64,000 nt of DNA from Amycolatopsis taiwanensis DSM 45107. GTDB taxonomy: Bacteria; Actinomycetota; Actinomycetes; Mycobacteriales; Pseudonocardiaceae. A program made the position numbers and the translations under genes. The notes beneath the pieces are model-generated. The model had not been told where the DNA came from and searched no databases. It saw only the letters and a program-made list of their open reading frames with translations. The stretch covers positions 90,988-154,987 of the forward strand of contig NZ_JAFB01000016.1 in assembly GCF_000519205.1 (NCBI RefSeq), given 5' to 3'. Of the stretch, positions 57,541 to 64,000 are shown one piece after another. Within the stretch, counting starts at the first letter, position 1; every line of letters begins with the position of its first letter.

Positions 57541-58737
57541 CTATGGCGTCGTCATGACGGTCGTCGTGGTGGTGTCGTCGCCGGGCGACTCACCGGGTGA
57601 CGCACCGGGCGGCTCGCACGGCGACGGGCTGCCGGTCGTGGAGGTCGGCGGAGTGGTCGTGGTGGTGGTCGTGGTGGTTGAGCTGGAATCGCTGGTGGTC
57701 GGGCAGGTCGGCGGAGTGGACGGCGGGTCGGGGCCGTCGGACGAGGGCACGCTCGTCGAATTCGTGCTCGTATCGGTCGGGCTCGGCGGCGTGCTGGTGC
57801 CCGGAGGCGGCGGGGCAGGCGATGGTGGCGGGGTCACCGGTGGCGCCACCGGCGGCGGGGCCGGCAACAGGGGCGGGCCCGGCGCGCCGATCGGCACCGG
57901 GCTGTCCGGCAGCGGCAGCACACCGTTGCGGTAGGCATCCGCCCACGCCAGGACGATCGCCAGGTAGATGGCTGAGTTGTTGTAGCGGAGGATCGCCGCC
58001 CGCAGCTGATCGGGGTTGGCGAGGTCCGCGCCGCCCGCACACAGGTAGCGGGCGGCGGCGAGCGTCGCGTCGAAGATGTTGTTCGGGTCGGAGATGCCGT
58101 CGCTGTTGCCGTCGGCACCCCACCGGCGCCAGGTGGACGGGATGAACTGCATGGGCCCCACCGCGCGATCCCAGACCTGGTCGGAGTCGTACAGGCCGTG
58201 GTCGGTGTCCGGGATCGCGGCGAAGCCACCGGCCCCGTTGAGCTGTGGGCCGAGAATCGGTTCGAGCGTCTTGCCATTCTTGTCGATATATCCGCCGCGG
58301 GCGTGGTTGGACTCGATACGGCCGATGCTGGCGAGCAGCGCCCAATCAAGGTGGCAGTTCGGCTGCTCCATGGACAGGATGTCGGCGGCGTTGTGGTAGG
58401 CGGTCAACACGGTGGCGGGGATGCCGAGTAACCCACCGGGCAACACGTAGGCGGCTGGTAGTTCGTAGTCGGACAGCGGCAGGTCGCTGGGCGCGAGAGC
58501 CTGCGGCAGTGACCCGTCGACGTTGACCTGCACGTGCTCCGGATTGAAGCCTTCGATGAGCGCCAGATCCCGGGTGTCCGTGGATTTGACCCGGCTGGCC
58601 CAATCGACGGCGCCGCCGCTGGCCACGAGGGCGGGCAGCACGGCGAGCACCCCACCGACCACCGCGACCAGGGTCCGGTAATGCAGGCCGATCCTGCGAA
58701 TCTTGCGCCGGGCGATCCGCGCCCGTCTCAGGCTCAC
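57541..58737 (-). CDS. Secreted lytic transglycosylase
   Basis: 398 residues. A basic start and one hydrophobic segment (TLVAVVGGVLAVLPALVASG) form a signal anchor. The transglycosylase domain has catalytic Glu142 in IGRIESNHARGGY, followed by VGPMQFIPSTWRRWG and ARYLCAGG, as in the SLT/MltB-like enzymes of actinobacteria. The last ~130 residues are Pro-, Ser- and Thr-rich, with a run of nine Thr, probably spanning the cell wall. It resembles the gene upstream of eno in mycobacteria (Rv1022 type). Confidence 0.85.
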   Translation of the reverse strand: MSLRRARIARRKIRRIGLHYRTLVAVVGGVLAVLPALVASGGAVDWASRVKSTDTRDLALIEGFNPEHVQVNVDGSLPQALAPSDLPLSDYELPAAYVLPGGLLGIPATVLTAYHNAADILSMEQPNCHLDWALLASIGRIESNHARGGYIDKNGKTLEPILGPQLNGAGGFAAIPDTDHGLYDSDQVWDRAVGPMQFIPSTWRRWGADGNSDGISDPNNIFDATLAAARYLCAGGADLANPDQLRAAILRYNNSAIYLAIVLAWADAYRNGVLPLPDSPVPIGAPGPPLLPAPPPVAPPVTPPPSPAPPPPGTSTPPSPTDTSTNSTSVPSSDGPDPPSTPPTCPTTSDSSSTTTTTTTTTPPTSTTGSPSPCEPPGASPGESPGDDTTTTTVMTTP

Positions 58738-58820
58738 CGCGCCACCTCCCCAGTCACACCCGACCCTAGATCTTCACCCGGCCGCTGTTAAGTGCATGTT
58801 TGCCCGGCCGACCATCGTGG

Positions 58821-58869
58821 CATGAGTGACTCGTTACTGTCGAAATTCGGCATGAACGGGCCACTCATG
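58821..58869. terminator. Hairpin family B, copy 3
   Basis: CATGAGTGACTCGTT (58821-58835) pairs with AACGGGCCACTCATG (58855-58869), with one mismatch and one G-U. The loop TGTCGAAATTCGGCATG matches copy 1 in reverse. It lies just past the stop codon of the minus-strand DUF501 gene. Confidence 0.72.
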
Positions 58870-58914
58870 CACTCCGGCCGGACCGCCTCGAGTGCGATTT
58901 CAGCGCAGGGGGAA

Positions 58915-59412
58915 TCAGGCCGGAGCGGCGCAGTCGCCGGACGGCCAGTCGGGCCGCAGCAGTTCGAGGGTCTCGTCGCCGAACGGGTTCACACCAGGCC
59001 CGCATGCCAAGGTGTGAGCGAGATGTACGTGCAGGCATTTCACGCGACCGGGCATGCCGCCCGCGGTGATCTCGTGGCCGAGTGGCTCGATGGCGTCGCG
59101 CTGGGCGAGGTAGGACTCGTGCGCGCGGCGGTAGGCGGCGGCGAGCTCCGGATCGGTGGCCAACCGCTCGGTCATCTCGCGCATGATCCCGGACGCCTCC
59201 AGCCTGCCGACGAGCGAGGCCAGGCGCGGGCAGGTCAGGTAGTAGAGGGTCGGAAACGGCGTCCCGTTCTCCAACCTCGGGCTGGTCTGCACCACGGCCG
59301 GGTGCCCGCTCGGGCAGCGGGCCGCGACCGCGCGCAGCGCCCGGGGTGGCCGGCCGAGCTGCGCGGCGATGATCTCCCGGTCGGCATCGGTCACCGGCTC
59401 GAACACGGGCAT
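58915..59412 (-). CDS. DUF501 domain protein
   Basis: 165 residues from ATG 59412, which has AGGA five bases upstream; GTG 59427 is an alternative. LGRPPRALRAVAARCPSGHPAVV, PTLYYLTCPRL and the histidine-rich GRVKCLHVHLAHTLACGPGVNPFGD segment define DUF501 (Rv1025 type). The function is unknown. It is strongly conserved between eno/ftsB and ppx in actinobacteria, which suggests a housekeeping role. Confidence 0.86.
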   Translation of the reverse strand: MPVFEPVTDADREIIAAQLGRPPRALRAVAARCPSGHPAVVQTSPRLENGTPFPTLYYLTCPRLASLVGRLEASGIMREMTERLATDPELAAAYRRAHESYLAQRDAIEPLGHEITAGGMPGRVKCLHVHLAHTLACGPGVNPFGDETLELLRPDWPSGDCAAPA

Positions 59413-59450
59413 TTCCGTCCTACTCACACCCTCAAGGCTAGCTGAGGCCG

Positions 59451-59699
59451 TCCTCCACAAGCGGCGAAGCCACTCACGGTGAAACCGCCTTTCACAAGCG
59501 GCGAAGCCGCTTACCGTGAGGCCATCTTTCACAAGCGGCGAAGCCGCTTACGGTGAGGCACGCAACCCGCACCGCCGCGGGTTCTCAGAGGCCTTCTCGC
59601 GAGGACAGCGCCGACGTGGTGAATTGGACATTCATGAGGAGGCGATCCCGGAGCGAGAAGGCCTCTGAGGTTCCGCCACCCGCACCGCCACGCAAGCCA
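59451..59699 (+). repeat. Palindromic element family A, copy 3 (full, left hairpin triplicated)
   Basis: The main stem CTCAGAGGCCTTCTCGC (59584-59600) pairs perfectly with 59653-59669, 17 bp, around the conserved 52-base loop. The left flank is a 37-base unit repeated three times, each holding AAGCGGCGAAGCC(G/A)CT(T/C) at 59459, 59496 and 59533. The right flank CGCACCGCCACGCAAGCC ends the element. It fills most of the gap between the ftsB-like gene and DUF501. Confidence 0.92.
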
Positions 59700-59711
59700 C
59701 CCGTCAAAATC

Positions 59712-60263
59712 TCAGCCGGAGAGGCTGGACCATAGTTGCTGATACCAGGCCTGGCTGGGGCCTGGCTTCTGCTGGCCACCTTGCTGGGGACTCTGCGGAC
59801 TGTCCTCGGGGAGCTGGACCAGGTACGGGGTTTCGCCGGGCATCACGTACCGCAGGCGACGGCGCGCCTCGGCCTCCACCTCGGCCGGGTCGCTCAGCGC
59901 GGCCTTGCGTGCCTCCAGCTGTGCGACCTCGGCCTGCAGCTCGGCCTGATGCTGTTCCTGCACCTTGATCTCCGCACGCTGGCTGAGATACGTGCGCAGC
60001 GGCACGGCCAGGGTGAACGCCAGCGCGCAGATCACGATGGCGAGCACGGCGGCCCGGCGGGTGGTGGATATGCCCAGCACCCGCGCGGCGTTGCCGGCCT
60101 GCTTGGCCGCGAACCCACGTCGCAGCCGTGCCCGGACGGCCCCGGCGCGCGGCACCCGCCGGCCACGCAGCGGGTGCCGCGCCGGGACACCTTCCGTGCG
60201 GCGAACGCGTGAACTTTCCGTGCGGCGCCCACGGCTGCTGCGCTCCCGCGCCCGCTTGGTCAC
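59712..60263 (-). CDS. FtsB/DivIC-like septum protein
   Basis: 183 residues from GTG 60263. A strongly basic ~65-residue cytoplasmic region precedes one membrane helix (AAVLAIVICALAFTLAVPL). A short coiled coil (EIKVQEQHQAELQAEVAQLEAR) and DPAEVEAEARRRLRYVMPGE follow, as in FtsB/DivIC. It is expected in the divisome with FtsL and FtsQ. Position beside eno equals Rv1024. Confidence 0.88.
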   Translation of the reverse strand: MTKRARERSSRGRRTESSRVRRTEGVPARHPLRGRRVPRAGAVRARLRRGFAAKQAGNAARVLGISTTRRAAVLAIVICALAFTLAVPLRTYLSQRAEIKVQEQHQAELQAEVAQLEARKAALSDPAEVEAEARRRLRYVMPGETPYLVQLPEDSPQSPQQGGQQKPGPSQAWYQQLWSSLSG

Positions 60264-60312
60264 TCGACGACCGTCGCTCTCGCGGCGAGCACCTGGCTTC
60301 GCGACGGGCGCA

Positions 60313-61641
<1,329 letters not shown>

Positions 61642-61731
61642 CTAATAACCGCCGCGTGGCGGGTGGCGATGGGGAGACGCTTGGTCAACCCCTGCCGGAA
61701 AAGGCGAGTGGCGGGTAACGTCGATCAGACT

Positions 61732-62136
61732 ATGGATGACGAGGACCTGGCCCGGGACCATACGGGCGAGCACCGGTTCAAGGCATTCCGGCAGGCCGAG
61801 GCGCTGATCGAGAACAGGCGGCCGCTGGACGCGCTGAAAGTCCTCCAACCGGTGCTCGAAGCAGAGCCGGACAAGCCGAGCGTGCAGCTGCTCGCCGCAC
61901 GCGCCTACTTCCATTCCGCCCAGCTCAACCGTGCGGAGCGGGCGTTCACCCGGGTGCTCGAACTGGACCCCTCCGACCACTACGCCCGGTTCGTGCTCGG
62001 CCGCACGCTGCAGCGCCTCGGTCGCCTGGTCGAGGCCCTGGGCCAGCTCCGGATGGCGTGGGCGATGAACCCCGTGCCGGAGTACCAGGACGCGCTGTCC
62101 GAGGTCAACGCCCGGGTTCACCTCCAGGAGGGGTGA
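61732..62136 (+). CDS. TPR-containing protein
   Basis: 134 residues from ATG 61732. Two tetratricopeptide-like units run through residues ~35-110 (LLAARAYFHSAQLNRAERAF and ARFVLGRTLQRLGRLVEAL). No other domain is present; TPRs mediate protein contacts. CAGACTATGG at the start leaves no room for a ribosome binding site, so the message may be leaderless. It is divergent from eno. Confidence 0.78.
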   Translation: MDDEDLARDHTGEHRFKAFRQAEALIENRRPLDALKVLQPVLEAEPDKPSVQLLAARAYFHSAQLNRAERAFTRVLELDPSDHYARFVLGRTLQRLGRLVEALGQLRMAWAMNPVPEYQDALSEVNARVHLQEG

Positions 62137-62142
62137 TTCGAG

Positions 62143-63792
62143 TCACCGGAAGTACTTTCGGTCGACCAACGTGATGACGCGCTCGGCGAGTTCGGCCCTG
62201 GCCGGCTCCAGCGTCGCGGTCGAGGTGCCCCGGACTCCCCTCGGGTGATCCGCCGCCAGGTGAATGTGCAGGTTTCCCGGCCGGCTGATGTCGCCATAGG
62301 GCGAGTAGTAGACGTCGTACTCGGACCTGCGGGTGTCCCAGAAGGTCACCGACTGCTTCCCGTCGATCGGCTTGACTTGCCGATCGGCCCACAGGCTCGG
62401 GTCCGTTCCGTAATCGGCGGGGACGTTCTTCCCGTCGATGTCCACGTACACCAGCATGGCGTGGGTGGGCTCGACGAACATACAGTGAGTGCCCCAGATG
62501 ACGGGCGAAAACGAGGAACCGTAAGCACTCTTGACGGCCTCGGAGAACGCCTCGCACTGCACCGCCTGGTCGGCTTGGGAATCCGCCGCTGCGGCTTCGA
62601 ACGTGGGCGCGACGGTGACGCCGCCCTGGTATGGCGCGCACGGAGAGTTGAAGAGGTCCGCGCAGGCACCGATCCGGCCGGTGTCGTTGTCGTCGGGCCC
62701 ATAGAGCAATGGGCGTTGTGGACGCGCCGCGCTTCCCTCCGGCGCCCGCTCGGCGAGTTCAACCGCTTCGGCGGCGTGGCGCTCGGCCGCGACGCAGTCG
62801 GCGTCGGCCAACTCGAAGATCACCGAACCGAACCACTCGTTGGGGCTCGACGACCCGCCTTGGTTCCACGACACGGTGCAAGCGCCCGCGGCGCCCCGGA
62901 CGGCGGCGTCCTTGCCCGCGATCCGGATGAGCTGGTCGGTGCGTTTCGGCGCCCATTTGTCGTAGGTGACCTTGAGGCTCGGCCCGGTCTTCCCCCGCTC
63001 GTTACTGGATTCGCACCCGCTGAATGGGTCGCTGCTGCGGCTGTTCGGTGTCAACCGGTATCCGTCGAGGTCCGGCCCGTAGAGGCTGGTGAGGAAGGCG
63101 CAGCCGTCCCACGCGGACAAGGGGCGTTTCGCCGTGTCGACGCCGCGAGCGTCCGGGTCGGCCAGCTTGGCCACCGTCGCCGCGCCGTAGTCCTTCACGA
63201 GTTGGCAGCCCGCTGACGCGTCCGTCTTCAGCTCGATGGACAGGGTGTAGCTCACCGGAAGATCGAGCACGCAGTCCGGGAGCGAGTCGTCACCCTGATC
63301 GATTTCATACGCCTTCGCGCCGCCGAGGGCGATCGGTTTCTCACTGAACCGGCCCTCGAAATCATTATTGGCGCCGACCGCGAGGGAGAGCCTGTTGTAG
63401 CCGGGACTCCAGTTGGCGTCCGCGACGAGTGAGCAGGAATGCGGCCCGGTCGGAATCGTGACGGCGTTGGGATTCCGGTGCGATTTCGCGTAGTCCAGAT
63501 CGAGCAGTGCGCAGGCGTCGAGTGCGCGCAAGGCGGCGATGACCGCCTCGCGCTCCCGGTCCGGCGGTCCCGGCTCGGGGACCACGCCGTGCGGGAACCA
63601 CCCGTGCCCGCCGGTCTTCGGGCTGGCTTGCGGGCTGGCTTGCGGGCTCTGGTCAGCACGACCGCGGCCGAGCAGGAAGGCGCCGACGACGCCGAGAGCC
63701 AGCAGGACGACCGCGCCGACGCTCAGGCCTGTCCACAGGCGCTTCCGTGCTGGTGGCCGTGGCTCGCCGGCGCGATTTGACTTGGTCACCAC
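62143..63792 (-). CDS. Membrane-anchored protein with three DUF3558-like modules
   Basis: 549 residues from GTG 63792, which has GGAGGGGG upstream; the frame is open further through the 22-bp array, but that extension is repeat sequence. One membrane anchor (GLSVGAVVLLALGVVGAFLLG) is followed by three similar modules beginning LDACALLDLDYA, WDGCAFLTSLYG and IGACADLFNSPC, each with a later partner cysteine (HSCSLV, SGCESS, THCMFV). This is the DUF3558 pattern in triplicate. No lipobox cysteine is seen. The role is unknown. Confidence 0.65.
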   Translation of the reverse strand: MVTKSNRAGEPRPPARKRLWTGLSVGAVVLLALGVVGAFLLGRGRADQSPQASPQASPKTGGHGWFPHGVVPEPGPPDREREAVIAALRALDACALLDLDYAKSHRNPNAVTIPTGPHSCSLVADANWSPGYNRLSLAVGANNDFEGRFSEKPIALGGAKAYEIDQGDDSLPDCVLDLPVSYTLSIELKTDASAGCQLVKDYGAATVAKLADPDARGVDTAKRPLSAWDGCAFLTSLYGPDLDGYRLTPNSRSSDPFSGCESSNERGKTGPSLKVTYDKWAPKRTDQLIRIAGKDAAVRGAAGACTVSWNQGGSSSPNEWFGSVIFELADADCVAAERHAAEAVELAERAPEGSAARPQRPLLYGPDDNDTGRIGACADLFNSPCAPYQGGVTVAPTFEAAAADSQADQAVQCEAFSEAVKSAYGSSFSPVIWGTHCMFVEPTHAMLVYVDIDGKNVPADYGTDPSLWADRQVKPIDGKQSVTFWDTRRSEYDVYYSPYGDISRPGNLHIHLAADHPRGVRGTSTATLEPARAELAERVITLVDRKYFR

Positions 63793-63831
63793 AATTCCCC
63801 CTCCAGTGCTATTCAGCTCATGTGCGGGCCG

Positions 63832-64000
63832 CCCGGCGCGGGTCCCACACTCCCGTCGCGCGAGTCCCACACTCCCGTCACGCGGGTCCCACACTCCCGT
63901 CGCGCGAGTCCCACACTCCCGTCGTGCGAGTCCCACATTCTCGTCGTGCGAGTTCCACATTCCCGTCGTGCGAGTTCCACATTCCCGTCGTGCGAGTTCC
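63832..64000 (-). repeat. 22-bp tandem array 4 (continues past window end)
   Basis: Units GTCGCGCGAGTCCCACACTC repeat with GTCCC/GTTCC cores at 63842, 63864, 63886, 63908, 63930, 63952, 63974 and 63996, every 22 bases. Reverse-complemented, the core is GGGACTCGCGCG, shared with array 1. It lies directly upstream of the three-module protein's ribosome binding site. Confidence 0.92.

Noticed and set aside
59585..59779. Small minus-strand frame ending NVQFTTSALSSREGL
   Set aside because: It is element A copy 3 read in reverse. The same peptide appears in the phosphotransferase tail only because a copy landed there; no independent gene is supported.

Overview
The window is high-GC actinobacterial chromosome. 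Mycothiol conjugate amidase (mca), a GuaB1-type IMP dehydrogenase relative, a proline-rich Pra-like membrane protein and several DUF3558-type secreted proteins all point to mycolata and their relatives. The gene content best fits the Pseudonocardiaceae, for example an Amycolatopsis-like organism; this placement is inference. Two stretches keep the gene order known from Mycobacterium tuberculosis. Positions 1-30348 carry the equivalents of Rv1099c back to Rv1074c: glpX, fumC, phoH2, the short-chain Z-prenyl synthase, hemolysin III, a thioredoxin-domain protein, mca, a DUF4307 protein, greA, metB, pra, cbs and a thiolase, with insertions. Positions 56533-61614 carry the Rv1022-Rv1026 equivalents: ppx, a lytic transglycosylase, DUF501, an FtsB-like protein and eno.

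Layout. 1-9.5 kb: central metabolism (glpX end, fumC, guaB1), an ATP-dependent DNA ligase, phoH2 and a Z-prenyl diphosphate synthase. 9.6-13.4 kb: hemolysin III, whose 3' end is duplicated 1.25 kb away around an integrase relic and a DUF3558 lipoprotein; then DUF4189, a TetR and a 21-bp tandem array. 13.4-19.9 kb: thioredoxin-domain protein, mca, greA with a hairpin leader, and a metallo-beta-lactamase-fold protein. 19.9-30.3 kb: AsnC regulator with hpd, ilvA, the transsulfuration pair metB and cbs, pra and a thiolase. 30.4-40.3 kb: a tandem array, LppU-like protein, BI-1/YccA protein, two-domain fatty-acyl reductase, DivIVA-like coiled coil, amidase and a duplicated MFS transporter pair. 40.4-47.3 kb: methyltransferase, DinB, two TetR-controlled oxidoreductase loci with visible operators, a DUF2235 hydrolase and an unusual tRNA with anticodon UAA. 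47.3-56.5 kb: ndh, a decayed PIN toxin, an adenylate-forming enzyme, a Doc toxin-antitoxin islet bounded by duplicated uracil-DNA glycosylase sequence, an S10 peptidase, a Nudix fragment and a TetR/FAD monooxygenase pair. 56.5-64 kb: the conserved eno block, a TPR protein and a three-module secreted protein preceded by a 22-bp array.

The least explained content is intergenic. (i) A palindromic element family has at least seven full or reduced copies, with a conserved loop and a stem whose base changes are compensated between copies. (ii) A second hairpin family has ATGAGTGACCCGTT arms. (iii) A 21/22-bp minisatellite family with a GGGACTCG/GGGACACG core occurs at four loci. (iv) Two small islands sit at duplicated 3' ends of protein genes (hemolysin III and uracil-DNA glycosylase). 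All calls come from reading the sequence; no database search was possible.
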